A DNA stretch of 60,636 nt from Acetobacter senegalensis (GTDB lineage: Bacteria > Pseudomonadota > Alphaproteobacteria > Acetobacterales > Acetobacteraceae), in NCBI RefSeq assembly GCF_001580995.1, contig NZ_LHZU01000126.1:1-60636 (forward strand), given 5' to 3'. The notes under the pieces are model-generated. The model was not told the DNA's origin. It made no database searches and worked only from the letters and a program-made list of their open reading frames with translations. This document shows positions 17,348 through 26,737 of this stretch, piece after piece; the stretch's first letter is position 1; each line of letters opens with the position of its first letter. Made by a program: the position numbers and the translations under genes.

Positions 17348-17581
17348 GGCAGATATGTCTGCCCGGCCCGGTGTTCATCACGTTTGTCCAAACAGGTTAT
17401 GGCAGGCGTGAGGAAGGATTTTCCTTCTGACAGGGCATCGGCGTTTCAAGAAAACGCAAACGGGTGCCAAGGCGGCGGCGTCCCTTGGAAAAGAGGAGAC
17501 GGGCTACTTTGACCGTGGAACTTGTCTTGGAAAAAAGCAGGCGCGGGGCCGATGTGGCCCTTTTGGGGCTTAAAAAGCCCC
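17348..17581. other. Hairpin-dense intergenic region, possible structured RNA
   Basis: The 307-base gap between two convergent genes has no gene but holds a series of perfect small stems: GGCAGA/TCTGCC (17348-17363), GTTT/AAAC (17382-17393), GAAGGA/TCCTTC (17413-17427), GCGTTT/AAACGC (17441-17457), CCAAGG/CCTTGG (17467-17488), GGGCC/GGCCC followed by TTTT (17546-17564) and GGGGCTT/AAGCCCC (17565-17581). I do not recognise 6S, 4.5S, RNase P or tmRNA signatures in it. Confidence 0.4.
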
Positions 17582-17589
17582 TGCCTTAA

Positions 17590-17623
17590 GGAAGAAAAAG
17601 CCTGCCAGACAAATCAGGCAGGC
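17590..17623 (-). terminator. Terminator after folE
   Basis: On the minus strand GCCTGCC and GGCAGGC (17600-17623) form a 7-bp stem followed by CTTTTTCTTCC, about 15 bases past the folE stop codon. On the plus strand the same stem is followed by CTTTC, so it may work weakly in both directions. Confidence 0.8.
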
Positions 17624-17637
17624 CTTTCAGTCGTTTC

Positions 17638-18252
17638 TCAGTATTCGCAGGCGCTGGGACGATTGAGCATGGCCATCAGTTCGCGCCGCGTGTCAGAGTT
17701 GGTGCGGAACACGCCCAGCATGCTGCTGGTAACCATGGACACGCCGGGGCGATGCACGCCGCGCGTGGTCATGCATTCGTGGCTGGATTCAATGATAACC
17801 GCAACGCCATGAGGTTCCAGTACATCGTTGATGGTGTTGGCAATCTGGGCGGTCAGCCGTTCCTGAATTTGCAGGCGGCGGGCGAAGGCATCCACCACAC
17901 GGGCCAGCTTGGAAATGCCCACAACGCGGCTACGCGGCAGATAGGCTACGTGAGCGCGGCCGATAATGGGGGCCAGATGATGTTCGCAGTGGCTTTCAAA
18001 CCGGATGTCCCGCAGCAGGACAATCTCGTCATATCCTTCTACTTCTGAAAACGTGCGTTCCAGCAGGGAACGGGGGTCTGTTTCATACCCTTCAAAGAAT
18101 TCTTCATACGCACGCACCACGCGGGACGGGGTATCATGCAGCCCTTCACGGGTGGGGTCATCCCCGGCCCAGCGCAGCAGGGTGCGAACGGCCTGTTCGG
18201 CTTCCGTGCGTGACGGACGGTTATCGTTTTCGGGCAGAGAGTCGCTGCTCAT
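17638..18252 (-). CDS. folE: GTP cyclohydrolase I
   Basis: A 204-residue enzyme that converts GTP to 7,8-dihydroneopterin triphosphate, the first step of folate and pterin synthesis. The zinc and active-site regions are clear: [20 protein letters not shown] and [18 protein letters not shown] use the ATG at 18252 (MSSDSLPEN) because GGAG lies a few bases upstream; the ATG at 18267 has no binding site. It follows apaG closely on the same strand. Confidence 0.96.
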   Translation of the reverse strand: MSSDSLPENDNRPSRTEAEQAVRTLLRWAGDDPTREGLHDTPSRVVRAYEEFFEGYETDPRSLLERTFSEVEGYDEIVLLRDIRFESHCEHHLAPIIGRAHVAYLPRSRVVGISKLARVVDAFARRLQIQERLTAQIANTINDVLEPHGVAVIIESSHECMTTRGVHRPGVSMVTSSMLGVFRTNSDTRRELMAMLNRPSACEY

Positions 18253-18293
18253 GCCAAGCTCCAGCATATGTCTTATGGAATGAAGGGGTGGGT

Positions 18294-18767
18294 CTAATGG
18301 ATCTGCCGGATCTGAAACGGGCTATCCAGACTGAAGGCCGGAATGGCGATTTCAAACCGGCGGCCTGAATTGAGGTCCCGCATGTGGTAAGACCCACGCA
18401 TGAAACCGCCAGCCGTGGTGAGGGACACACCAGAGGTATAATCAAACCCGTTCTGCGGACGGATGACGGGTTGTTCACCCACCACACCTTCTCCATGCAC
18501 ATATTCTGTGCGGCCGGAGGCATCCGTGATGTGCCAGGTGCGTTCTGTGAGTTGCACAGTGGCGGAGCCTGCATTTTCAATGCGAATGCGATACACCCAG
18601 CAATACATGTGCTCATCAGGTTCAGACTGGTCGGGTAGCCAGAACACTTGCACACAGACGCGCACATCCTCGGTTACGGCCTCGTAGGCCGGAACTGAAG
18701 AGAAGAGTTCGTTCAAGGCGTCTTCCGGATCATGGGACATGGGCGGTGAAGCCGACCAGTCGGACAT
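18294..18767 (-). CDS. apaG: ApaG domain protein
   Basis: A 157-residue protein with the ApaG/DUF525 immunoglobulin-like fold. It shows the family pattern [19 protein letters not shown], then [30 protein letters not shown] and [10 protein letters not shown]. ApaG is linked to Co/Mg resistance and Ap4A control, but its biochemical role is uncertain. The ATG at 18767 has an excellent AGGAGA ribosome binding site and gives the normal family length. The metZ-apaG order is common in alphaproteobacteria. Confidence 0.94.
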   Translation of the reverse strand: MSDWSASPPMSHDPEDALNELFSSVPAYEAVTEDVRVCVQVFWLPDQSEPDEHMYCWVYRIRIENAGSATVQLTERTWHITDASGRTEYVHGEGVVGEQPVIRPQNGFDYTSGVSLTTAGGFMRGSYHMRDLNSGRRFEIAIPAFSLDSPFQIRQIH

Positions 18768-18942
18768 GGGTTCTCCTGCTCCTGATGCGTGGAATGGCGT
18801 GTTTTGTGCACAAAAAAGAGGAAGGCAGTGCCAAAACAGGCAGCAACTGTGCTTTGCCCCTATCATGAACACGCGCAGCAGGGAAGCCGCCTGTGCCCTT
18901 TCTGCCACGGCGCGGCAGAAAGGGAGAGTAAGCTCGGTCTGT

Positions 18943-20145
18943 TTAGCTGCGGGGCAGGGCCGCTACGCCGCGGGCCAGATCCTCAATCAGGTCTGCACTG
19001 TCTTCCAGCCCAACGGAGAAGCGGATGGCGCCATCGGAAATGCCAAGCCGTGCCCGTTCTTCCGGCCCGATCTTCATGTGGGTGGTGGTGGCCGGATGCG
19101 TGACCAGAGAACGCGCATCCCCCAGATTGTTGGAAATGGCGATGAGTTGCAGCGCGTTCATGAACGCAAATGCACCTTCCTGCCCGCCAGCCACTTCAAA
19201 CGCCACCAGGCTGCCGCCGCCAGACATCTGGCGCTGGGCCAGTTCATATTGCGGGTGATCCTTGCGGCCCGGATACCGCACGCTGACAATACCCGGTGCC
19301 TGCGCCAGATAATCAGCCACGGCGGCAGCGTTGCGCGTCATGGCATCCACACGCAGGGAGAGTGTTTCAAGCCCCTTGAGCATGACCCACGCATTGAAGG
19401 GAGACAGCGCGTTGCCGGTATTGCGGGTGAAGGGCTGAAGTGTTTCGGTAATCCACTCCTTGGGGCCCAGCACGGCACCGCCCAGAACGCGACCTTGCCC
19501 ATCAATGTGCTTGGTACAGGAATACACAACCACATCAGCCCCCAGTTCCAGCGGCTTCTGGTAAATGGGGGAGGCAAATACGTTGTCCACCACAACCAGC
19601 GCGCCTGCCTTGTGGGCCAGATCTGCAATGGCGCGGATGTCCAGCACATCCAGCATGGGGTTGGATGGGCTTTCCAGCAGCACGGCGGCGGTGGGTTTGG
19701 AAAGGGCTTCTGCCCATGCGTTCAGGTCTGACCCATCAACAAACACGGTTTCCACGCCGTAACGGGGCAGCAGGTTGGCCACAATCCAGTGGCAGGAGCC
19801 AAACAGCGCACGCGAGGCCACAACCCGTTCACCAGCCTTGACGTGAGAGAGCAGAGCGGAGGAAACCGCGCCCATGCCGGTGGAGGTGGCCACACAGGCT
19901 TCCGCGCCTTCAAGGTCGGCCAGGCGGCGTTCCAGCGCGGTAACAGTGGGGTTGGCAAAGCGGCTGTACTGATAGTGCTCTACCTCACCCGTAAAGGTTT
20001 TGGCGGCCTGCTCGGCATTGTCATACACAAAGCCGGAGGTCAGGAATACGGCTTCACTGGTTTCACCAAATTCCGTGCGTTCCAGGCCTGCGTGCAGCAG
20101 GCGGGTTGCGGGGCGCCAGGTGGAAGGGGTCTTGTTTTCACTCAT
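18943..20145 (-). CDS. metZ: O-succinylhomoserine sulfhydrylase
   Basis: A 400-residue PLP enzyme of the Cys/Met metabolism family that makes homocysteine from O-succinylhomoserine and sulfide. It shows RFANPTVTALERRLADLEGA, SSALLSHVKAGERVV and the PLP-lysine region YSCTKHIDGQGRVLGG, which matches MetZ. I prefer the start at 20145 (MSENKTPSTW), where similarity to the family begins; an ATG at 20223 would add 26 residues, and an in-frame stop lies just before it. A SAM-II riboswitch lies upstream at 20274-20330, so the gene should be shut down when S-adenosylmethionine is plentiful. Confidence 0.93.
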   Translation of the reverse strand: MSENKTPSTWRPATRLLHAGLERTEFGETSEAVFLTSGFVYDNAEQAAKTFTGEVEHYQYSRFANPTVTALERRLADLEGAEACVATSTGMGAVSSALLSHVKAGERVVASRALFGSCHWIVANLLPRYGVETVFVDGSDLNAWAEALSKPTAAVLLESPSNPMLDVLDIRAIADLAHKAGALVVVDNVFASPIYQKPLELGADVVVYSCTKHIDGQGRVLGGAVLGPKEWITETLQPFTRNTGNALSPFNAWVMLKGLETLSLRVDAMTRNAAAVADYLAQAPGIVSVRYPGRKDHPQYELAQRQMSGGGSLVAFEVAGGQEGAFAFMNALQLIAISNNLGDARSLVTHPATTTHMKIGPEERARLGISDGAIRFSVGLEDSADLIEDLARGVAALPRS

Positions 20146-20273
20146 AATGAGGTATCCGGTTCTTTCCTGCTCATGATGGCCTGAAGAGAAGCACGGACAA
20201 TGAGGTGTTTCCGCTTCAGTCATACTTGCTCATCTGACCGTGGAAACCATGGGACAGGACACGCCTGCCCAAA

Positions 20274-20330
20274 GCCTCTTTAGCGCGTCTGTTTTACCTC
20301 GCCGCAAGCCGGCCGTACAAATCACGAGGG
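20274..20330 (-). promoter_or_regulatory. SAM-II riboswitch upstream of metZ
   Basis: Read on the minus strand, CCTCG (from 20329) pairs with CGAGG (to 20297). Between them lie TGATTTG and GGCTTGC, and after them TAAAACAGACGC and GCTAAAGAGGC. These are the conserved segments of the SAM-II pseudoknot (P1, TGATTT, CTTGC, and the 3' GCTAAA that pairs back), a class that binds S-adenosylmethionine and usually blocks translation. Past the aptamer, GGGCAGG and CCTGTCC could form a small stem in the expression platform. Confidence 0.88.
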
Positions 20331-20504
20331 CCCAGCGCGGGAAAATAAAAGCACCAGACAGAAATGGTTATGCGAACTGCTCTGTGTTTCGTCAAGAGTG
20401 GAATAGAGCGGCACCTGCGTTGTGCCGAGAGGGAGGCTTGATAAAAACCTTTACAAGCAGCCTCCATAAAAGAGGATGACACGAGCGTTTCAAGGAGAAA
20501 GCAG
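20331..20504. other. Divergent promoter region between metZ and a nucleotidyltransferase gene
   Basis: This stretch should hold the leftward promoter for the SAM-II leader and metZ and the rightward one for the nucleotidyltransferase gene. Codon pattern and product are unconvincing for the small open frames here, and I see no clear promoter boxes. Confidence 0.4.
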
Positions 20505-20936
20505 ATGGATGCGCCCGCCGTATGTCAGGCTCTGGTCTCATGGGCTTTGACACAGCCCACCGTTCAGGGCGTGGCTCTTGTCGGCTCCTATGCCAGAGGC
20601 ACGGCACGCGCTGAGTCTGATATGGACATCATGATTTTGACCACCGCGCCGGAAGGTTATCGTGAAAATGGCGCGTGGGTGCGGGATGTTGCATGGCCAG
20701 CAGAGATGGGCCTGCCGCAGCAGATACAGGATGAAGATCACGGTGCGGTCTGGTCCCGCAGGGTCTGGTTTGCGGCAAAAGGGGATCAAGTTGAACTGAG
20801 CTTCGGTTTGCCCTCATGGGCAGACACAACCCCACTGGATAGGGGCACCTATCGGGTTGTGTCTGACGGCTGCCGCATCCTCTATGATCCGGCAGCCTTG
20901 CTGGAAAAACTTCTCCGCGCCGTGCGGCAGAGCTGA
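20505..20936 (+). CDS. Nucleotidyltransferase-domain protein (MNT type)
   Basis: A 143-residue protein with the minimal nucleotidyltransferase motif GSYARGTARAESDMDIMI at about residues 27-44, where GS and the two Asp residues form the catalytic site. Family members act as MNT antitoxin-type or aminoglycoside-like transferases. No HEPN partner gene is adjacent, so a HEPN/MNT toxin-antitoxin pair is not supported. The substrate is unknown. Good binding site: AAGGAGA ahead of the ATG. Confidence 0.8.
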   Translation: MDAPAVCQALVSWALTQPTVQGVALVGSYARGTARAESDMDIMILTTAPEGYRENGAWVRDVAWPAEMGLPQQIQDEDHGAVWSRRVWFAAKGDQVELSFGLPSWADTTPLDRGTYRVVSDGCRILYDPAALLEKLLRAVRQS

Positions 20937-20995
20937 GGAGAGAGAAATGTTCTCTCACCCACTCTGCGCCGCCTGATTGGCGGATACGGAAAAAG

Positions 20996-21982
20996 CTACA
21001 GCAGTTCCTGAAGGAGCGGAATAAACGGCAGATCAGCTTCGGGCATCTGATACTGACCAAGATCTTTTGGAGCAACCCACGCCAGCGCCTGTCCCTCACG
21101 CGGTGTAGGGGTGCCACTCCATCTGCGGCACAGATAAAGCGGCATCAGCAGATTAAAGGCACGGTAGCTGTGTGAGGCAAAGGTGAAGGGAGCCAGGCAG
21201 GCGCGTGAAACGTCCAGCCCCAGTTCCTCTTCCAGTTCACGGATCAGCGCGGCTTCCGGGGTTTCTCCGGCTTCCACTTTTCCACCGGGAAATTCCCACA
21301 GCCCGGCCATGCTTTTCCCTTCCGGGCGGCGGGCCAGCAGAATGCGGCCTTCCTTGTCAATCAGCGCCGCAGCGGAAACCAGAACAAGCCGCCGCACTGT
21401 GGCAGGCTCCGGGTTCGGGTGGGTGGTGTGATCCATGTCTGCGCGTGTCATTTCAAAAATCTGCACAGGGTAGTCCTTGCCCCGCGCCACAAACATCTGT
21501 TTGTCCGTGCCAATGGGCTTGAACCCGACAGTGGCAAGCACGCGGGCGGAGGCCACGTTATCTTCCGCAACAGTGGCGCGCAGGCGGGTGATATCCAGAT
21601 TGGCAAAGGCCCAGCGCGCCACGCGGCCTGCGGCCTTGGAGGCAACGCCAGCCCCCCAGTAGGGGCGGCCAACCCAGTAACCCAGTACGCCAACGCGCCC
21701 CACCTGTGGCAGGGTTTCAATGCGCAGACCCACGCAGCCCAGAAAACGGTCCTGCGCGTCCAGAATGGCAAAATGGTAGCCTTCCCGTGCCCGGTGCTGG
21801 TCAAGGGTGGAGGCAATCCAGTCATCCGCCAGTTCACGCGGGTAGGGAAAGGGCAGGCGGCTGAGCATGCGCACTACCTCCCAGTCATTGACCAGGCGGT
21901 GGAGGGCAGTGGCATCATCTGGCAGAAGGGGGCGCAGCCGGTAGGGCGGCGCCTCAAGCATCAACGAGACGATATCATGCAT
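20996..21982 (-). CDS. Fused GNAT N-acetyltransferase and NUDIX (MutT-like) pyrophosphohydrolase
   Basis: A 328-residue two-domain protein. Residues about 10-175 are a RimJ/RimL-type acetyltransferase ([18 protein letters not shown], then [19 protein letters not shown] for acetyl-CoA). Residues about 190-328 form a MutT-like NUDIX domain with the complete box [18 protein letters not shown] plus EEELGL, likely cleaning oxidised nucleotides. The start at 21982 overlaps the end of the Rieske gene by eight bases; a longer upstream reading frame is only an antisense-free extension through that gene and has no family similarity. Confidence 0.9.
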   Translation of the reverse strand: MHDIVSLMLEAPPYRLRPLLPDDATALHRLVNDWEVVRMLSRLPFPYPRELADDWIASTLDQHRAREGYHFAILDAQDRFLGCVGLRIETLPQVGRVGVLGYWVGRPYWGAGVASKAAGRVARWAFANLDITRLRATVAEDNVASARVLATVGFKPIGTDKQMFVARGKDYPVQIFEMTRADMDHTTHPNPEPATVRRLVLVSAAALIDKEGRILLARRPEGKSMAGLWEFPGGKVEAGETPEAALIRELEEELGLDVSRACLAPFTFASHSYRAFNLLMPLYLCRRWSGTPTPREGQALAWVAPKDLGQYQMPEADLPFIPLLQELL

Positions 21983-23081
21983 TTTTGGCGGGTGCGGGTG
22001 GAACCCCACATTCTGCCAGCAGGCCCCGCAGGGCGTTGATGACAGGGAAGACCTCCACATTGTGGTCTCCGCCCAGTTCGCGCCATGCGTTCTGTTCCAG
22101 TTCCACAATTTCACGGTCTTCGGCAAAAATCCGTTCCGTGAAGGCGACAAGGAACGGCCATGCCAGTTCCAGAACACCCGGCATTTTGGGCCGCTTGACC
22201 GAGAGCAGACCAAATGTGCGGTTTGTCAGTTCCTCAGCATCCTGCGGGGTATAGACAATCCACAGATCCATCACCGGGTCTTCATCGCCCGTCTGGATGC
22301 GCAGGGTCTGATACGGATATTCCGTGCGGATGGTCATGACATCGCGGTGCTGGAACTTCTCGGAAGAATCCCGCCGCTCGCCAAAAATCAGCGCTTCACC
22401 CAAGGGCTGCTTGCCGCTTGTGCGGGCAAAGGAATAACGCGCTTCCACCAGACCGGCTTCGCGTTTCTGGCCCAGAAAGCGCGGGCGCATCTGGCCCATC
22501 TGCTTCATGTGCATGAACTGGTGGTTCATATCCATCAGGTTTTCATGCATGAAACTGTAGTGGCATTTCACTTCCCGCCCGAAGGAGCGGGTCTTGTAGC
22601 CAGCATCTCCCACACGGGCCAGACGCGGAGCGAGCGAAACCGTGTCTGCTTTTTCCGGATCACCGGGGAAGATGAAGATCAGGCCGTCCTGTTCCCGGCA
22701 GGGGAAGGTACGCACGCCGTTGGGCAGTTTGCCCTTGCCCAGATAAGGCACATCAATGCAGCGGCCTGAACGGCCATAGGCCCAGCCATGGTAACAGCAT
22801 TGCACGGACTGTCCGTTTACTTTGCCTTTGCTGAGGGGTACCTGACGATGAGCGCAACGATCTTCAAGTGCGAAAATCGGCCCTTCATCCGGGCGGACCA
22901 GAGCAATAGGCGTGCCCGCATACCGTGTGCCGATGGTCTTGCCAGGCTTCAGTTCCTTCGACCACGCAACAGGATACCAGAAATCCGGATTGGACCGGAT
23001 GCGCCGAAGGTCCGTTTTAAGGGGATCCGCGCCGTGCGTTTCGGTTTGGGCTGGGGTATCGGTCTGAACGGTGTGGTCCAT
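21975..23081 (-). CDS. Rieske-type aromatic ring-hydroxylating oxygenase subunit
   Basis: A 368-residue Rieske non-haem iron oxygenase. The [2Fe-2S] ligands lie in CAHRQVPL and CCYHGWAY in the N-terminal third. The C-terminal catalytic region includes [14 protein letters not shown], with Asp, Asn and His residues matching the mononuclear iron site of this family. The substrate is unknown. No reductase gene is next to it, so electrons must come from a partner encoded elsewhere. It is translationally coupled to the GNAT-NUDIX gene. Confidence 0.88.
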   Translation of the reverse strand: MDHTVQTDTPAQTETHGADPLKTDLRRIRSNPDFWYPVAWSKELKPGKTIGTRYAGTPIALVRPDEGPIFALEDRCAHRQVPLSKGKVNGQSVQCCYHGWAYGRSGRCIDVPYLGKGKLPNGVRTFPCREQDGLIFIFPGDPEKADTVSLAPRLARVGDAGYKTRSFGREVKCHYSFMHENLMDMNHQFMHMKQMGQMRPRFLGQKREAGLVEARYSFARTSGKQPLGEALIFGERRDSSEKFQHRDVMTIRTEYPYQTLRIQTGDEDPVMDLWIVYTPQDAEELTNRTFGLLSVKRPKMPGVLELAWPFLVAFTERIFAEDREIVELEQNAWRELGGDHNVEVFPVINALRGLLAECGVPPAPAKNA

Positions 23082-23193
23082 CTCGCCTCAATCAAATGAA
23101 TACCAGGGCTGCGTCACTCTGATGCTGCCGTATCGCGACGCATGCAACCTCATATCACACAAAGAGGCAAGGCGTGGAAGCAATAGCGCGTCG

Positions 23194-23688
23194 TTACGCT
23201 GTTTTTGGCGTGGGCCGGGGCAGCGGGCCTTCACGCTTCAGGCCGTGCCAGGAAATCAGGCTGTCTCCCAGAAACAGGCCCAGCGCGCCCACCGTACAGG
23301 CCAGCGCCGCGCCGAACAGGAACACCAGCCAGTTGGCCACAGAAGAGTCCCGCACGCTGCCCATGAACAGGACAAACGCCGCCCCGCAGGAGGCTGCTCC
23401 GCCAAGGCCACCGGCCAGAATGGCGGCATCCAGCATCAGGGTGCGGCGGTGCAGGCGCACCAGATGCCGCTCAAGGATCCTGTTGCGGACCATGTCATCA
23501 TTATCATCCGTCAGCAGGGCGTTGGCCTGTTCTATGTGGTCTGACACGCGCGCCAGCCGCGTATTGAACAGGTTCAGCAACGTTCCGATGCCCGACAGCA
23601 TGAACACAGGTGTCAGGGCAATCTGGATAATGTGGGCTACGCTATCAACAGGTTCAGCAGCAATACCTCCAAAAACGGGGAGGGCCAT
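23194..23688 (-). CDS. DUF2721 membrane protein
   Basis: A 164-residue integral membrane protein of DUF2721. An N-terminal helix (IQIALTPVFMLSGIGTLLNLF) is followed by a polar segment with TRLARVSDHIEQANALL and two more helices (AAILAGGLGGAASCGAAFVL and LVFLFGAALACTVGALGLFLG). The function of the family is unknown. The start has AAGGA upstream. Confidence 0.85.
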   Translation of the reverse strand: MALPVFGGIAAEPVDSVAHIIQIALTPVFMLSGIGTLLNLFNTRLARVSDHIEQANALLTDDNDDMVRNRILERHLVRLHRRTLMLDAAILAGGLGGAASCGAAFVLFMGSVRDSSVANWLVFLFGAALACTVGALGLFLGDSLISWHGLKREGPLPRPTPKTA

Positions 23689-23732
23689 AAAGCAGGTTCC
23701 TTGGTACTATGGGCAGGCAGTATGAGAAGGAG

Positions 23733-24611
23733 CTAGCGGCCTTCCGCCAGTTGGGCGGTCAGATCCTCAATGAACTGAAACGCCACCCGGCCGGAGCGCC
23801 CACCGCGGGTAATGGCCCACGTATTGGCCTGAGCCGCAAGATCCTCATCACTGATGGGAAGGGCGCGTTCTCTCGCATAGGTGCGCACCATGTCAAGGAA
23901 CACATCCTGCGGGCAAGCGTGAAAGCCGAGCCACAACCCGAACCTGTCAGAGAGAGACACCTTCTCTTCCGTGGCTTCTGAAGGGTTGATGGCAGTTGCG
24001 CGTTCATTCTCGATCATGTCACGCGGCATCAGGTGGCGGCGGTTGGAGGTAGCGTAGAACAGGACATTCTCCGGGCGGCCCGCAATGCCACCATCCAGCA
24101 CGGATTTCAGGGCTTTGTAGTCACGGTCTTCCTTTTCAAAGGACAGATCATCACAGAACAGGATAAACCGGCGGGGGCTTTCACGCAGCATGGCCAGAAG
24201 CTCCGGCAGGGTGGCCAGATCTTCCCGCTGAATTTCAATCAGCGCCACGCGGCCCTTGCCGGGTTCGCACGGTTTGCCGTCCACACTGTTGACCAGTGCA
24301 TGTGCGCCCTTGACCAGTGAGGATTTGCCCATCCCGCGAGCCCCCCACAGCATAGCGTTATTGGCGGGCAGACCGCGCGCAAAGTGCTCGGTATTGTCCA
24401 GCAGCGTCTGGCGTTGGGAGTCCACGCCCTGCAGCAGAGTGACGGGCACATGCGCCACATGGGCCACTGGCAGCAGCTTTCCCCCTTCCGGATGCCACAC
24501 AAACGCATCGGCCTTGTCCACGCCCTCAAGGCTGGGGGGCGGGGGGGAGAGGCGTTCAAGCGCTGAGGCAATACGTTCCAGAACAGAAAGCTGGGGTGTG
24601 GTCATATCCAT
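23733..24611 (-). CDS. DUF815-type AAA ATPase
   Basis: A 292-residue P-loop protein of the DUF815/AAA family. The Walker A motif GARGMGKSSLVKGAHA is near residue 90 and the Walker B FILFCDDLSFE near 150. A sensor-like FYATSNRRHLMPRDM follows. The family is widespread in alphaproteobacteria, often upstream of yajC, and its role is unknown. I start at the ATG at 24611 (MDMTTPQL), which has AAGGA upstream; an upstream in-frame extension of 43 residues is not family-like. Confidence 0.87.
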   Translation of the reverse strand: MDMTTPQLSVLERIASALERLSPPPPSLEGVDKADAFVWHPEGGKLLPVAHVAHVPVTLLQGVDSQRQTLLDNTEHFARGLPANNAMLWGARGMGKSSLVKGAHALVNSVDGKPCEPGKGRVALIEIQREDLATLPELLAMLRESPRRFILFCDDLSFEKEDRDYKALKSVLDGGIAGRPENVLFYATSNRRHLMPRDMIENERATAINPSEATEEKVSLSDRFGLWLGFHACPQDVFLDMVRTYARERALPISDEDLAAQANTWAITRGGRSGRVAFQFIEDLTAQLAEGR

Positions 24612-24778
24612 CAGTCTGGGGTCCTTACAGCTTACAACGGGGTCTTTGGCCGGAAACCTAAGCCAACATGAGCGTTGAAGAAAGCGCCATTCCGCACACA
24701 GACGCTTGACGCGCGAGCAGCGAAAATTATGGTCAGCCACTCTGTTGATGCAACCAGCCTTCTGGAAGGCCCGCCATA

Positions 24779-25141
24779 ATGTCTGATTTCTTTATTTCTA
24801 CAGCTTACGCGCAAACGGCCGGAGGGGGCGGCGGCATGTCCAGCATTATGTCCTTTCTGCCGTTTGTGGCGGTGTTCGCCATCATGTATTTTCTGCTGAT
24901 TCGCCCGCAGCAGCAGCGGCAGAAGCAACTGCGGAATGAGCTGAAAACCCTGCGCCGTGGTGACCGTATTGTTACAGCCGGTGGCGTAGTGGGCGTTGTG
25001 CAGAAAAGCCGTGAAGACGCTGCCGAGGTGGAAGTTGAAATTGCGCCTAACGTGCGCGTCATGGTGCTGCGGGACACCATTACCACGGTCCTGACCAGCA
25101 CGGCCAAGCCGGCCAATGATGCCGCGCAGCCTAAAAAATAA
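24779..25141 (+). CDS. yajC: Preprotein translocase subunit YajC
   Basis: A 120-residue inner-membrane subunit of the SecDF-YajC complex, which supports Sec-dependent export. One transmembrane helix (FLPFVAVFAIMYFLLIRPQ) is followed by the family signature RPQQQRQKQLRNELKTLRRG and a cytoplasmic domain with GDRIVTAGGVVGVV. secD and secF do not follow, which is unusual; a terminator closes the gene. Confidence 0.95.
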   Translation: MSDFFISTAYAQTAGGGGGMSSIMSFLPFVAVFAIMYFLLIRPQQQRQKQLRNELKTLRRGDRIVTAGGVVGVVQKSREDAAEVEVEIAPNVRVMVLRDTITTVLTSTAKPANDAAQPKK

Positions 25142-25171
25142 GCCCAAGGCCTCATAGCCTCGGTATGAAAA

Positions 25172-25198
25172 AAGCGGGCATGGTCCCGCTTTTTTTTG
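25172..25198 (+). terminator. Terminator after yajC
   Basis: AAGCGGG and CCCGCTT (25172-25191) form a stem around CATGGT, followed by a run of eight or more T. It lies 30 bases after the yajC stop codon and is a textbook intrinsic terminator. Confidence 0.93.
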
Positions 25199-25267
25199 TC
25201 TGGCTTTACCCCTTTGTTCCCCTTGGGGCTGCCAGAGTGCGACACCGGCGAGCGTGCCGCCGGGGAA

Positions 25268-26737
25268 TCAGCCGCGCGGGCGGCACTTCCTCCGCAGGGC
25301 GGCCCATCCTTTGAACAGGCTATTTCGGCCCGGCATCTCAAAAATCTCGTCCGGCCCATGTGGGTCCAGAATTTCATTGTCAGCCAGCCATTCTTCAATG
25401 CCTGACAGAGCGGGCACGCGGTAAGGGGTCAGCGTGCGGCCGGGGGAGCGCAGGTGCTCAATGGTTTCAATCAGGGAGCCTGTCTGCTCCAGCAGGTCTG
25501 CCACTTGAGCAGGGGTGACGCCCAGATGTTCGGCCAGCAGATCATTCCGCAGTGCTGCAATTTTTGGGCCAGATGATGCGTTGCCCCCTTCATCCGTGCA
25601 GAGAAGGACATCGCATTCGGTATCCAGCCGCAGGGAACGGTTGTTGAAATTTGAGGAACCAACCCGCAGGATATCGCTATCAACCACTGTTACCTTGGCA
25701 TGAACGTATATGGGCGCGCCTCCCTCCGTTACCGGATGGTAGAGGCGGAAGCGGCCATGCGTGTCCAGCCGTTGCAACGCCTCAACCAGTCTGGCGCGGG
25801 CGGTATCCATGGCCACAGGCTCCAGCCAACCCTCGGCTGAAAGCGGATTGATGACGACTATTTCCGGCCCATCTTTTTCCGTCAGGCGTTTTGCAATGGC
25901 GTGCGCCACCTTTCGGGACGCAAAATACTGGCTCTCAGCATAAATGAATCGCTGCGCACGGGCGATAAGGCTCAGATAGGCCCCTTCAATTTCATGGCAA
26001 GGGGCTGTGTCTTCCATTTTGGGAATGGTGCGGGCTATGCCCAGCCGTACGGCCTCAAAGGCGGGGGTAAACCCCTCGGGCCAGCATGTGTGTCGGCTGG
26101 CGGGCAGGGGCAGACAGTCGCCTGTTACGGTCTTCCAGCGGTCACGGGCCAGATCTCCAATGGCGCGGGCTGCTTTTCCATCAAACATGCTGGTGGCGTC
26201 GTGCCAGGGTTTCAGCGCTGCGCCATCCGGGCTTTTGCGTCGGGGGTCATGGTCCCGATGTGCGCGGGTATCCCATCGCCCTACGGTCATGTCTATTCCG
26301 CCACAGAATGCAAGCTGGTCATCAATGGCGACAATTTTGTGATGCTGCGAGCCCGAGAACGGGTGTTTTCCATCCAGCCGCAAGGTAATACGGGGGTGCA
26401 TGGCCCAGCGGGCAAGGGTGCGCAGTGAGCGCCAGCATAGCAGGGACTTGAGTGCCCCCGTATCCCAACGGAGCAACCGGATTTGCAGCGTGGGTGTTCT
26501 TTCTGCAAGCCAGAGAATGAACTCACCCAGCGTGGCGGGCTCTCCTTTTTCGGGCTCGCCAAATTTTATGCGCGGGTCAAAGTCCCAGCCCAGCAGCAGA
26601 ATACTGTGCCGGGCCTCCAGCATGGCGCGACGGGCTGCCACAAAATAATCAGCAGCATCAATAATAACGGAAAAACGGTCGGCATCTTCAACACGCCAGC
26701 ATGTTTTTCCGGGCTGCAAAAGCTGCCTGTCCATCAT
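25268..26737 (-). CDS. Phospholipase D-like (cardiolipin synthase family) protein
   Basis: A 489-residue protein with two HKD catalytic motifs: HHKIVAIDDQLAFCGGID at about residue 130, and VHAKVTVVDSDILRVGSSNF at about 340. The N-terminal part has AMLEARHSILLLGWDFDPR, typical of bacterial phospholipase D/transphosphatidylase proteins. It may act on phospholipids at the membrane face; no membrane helix is obvious. Substrate specificity cannot be read from the sequence. Confidence 0.85.
   Translation of the reverse strand: MMDRQLLQPGKTCWRVEDADRFSVIIDAADYFVAARRAMLEARHSILLLGWDFDPRIKFGEPEKGEPATLGEFILWLAERTPTLQIRLLRWDTGALKSLLCWRSLRTLARWAMHPRITLRLDGKHPFSGSQHHKIVAIDDQLAFCGGIDMTVGRWDTRAHRDHDPRRKSPDGAALKPWHDATSMFDGKAARAIGDLARDRWKTVTGDCLPLPASRHTCWPEGFTPAFEAVRLGIARTIPKMEDTAPCHEIEGAYLSLIARAQRFIYAESQYFASRKVAHAIAKRLTEKDGPEIVVINPLSAEGWLEPVAMDTARARLVEALQRLDTHGRFRLYHPVTEGGAPIYVHAKVTVVDSDILRVGSSNFNNRSLRLDTECDVLLCTDEGGNASSGPKIAALRNDLLAEHLGVTPAQVADLLEQTGSLIETIEHLRSPGRTLTPYRVPALSGIEEWLADNEILDPHGPDEIFEMPGRNSLFKGWAALRRKCRPRG

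Noticed and set aside
20505..20936. HEPN/MNT toxin-antitoxin pair
   Set aside because: Only the nucleotidyltransferase is present; neither neighbour looks like a HEPN protein.
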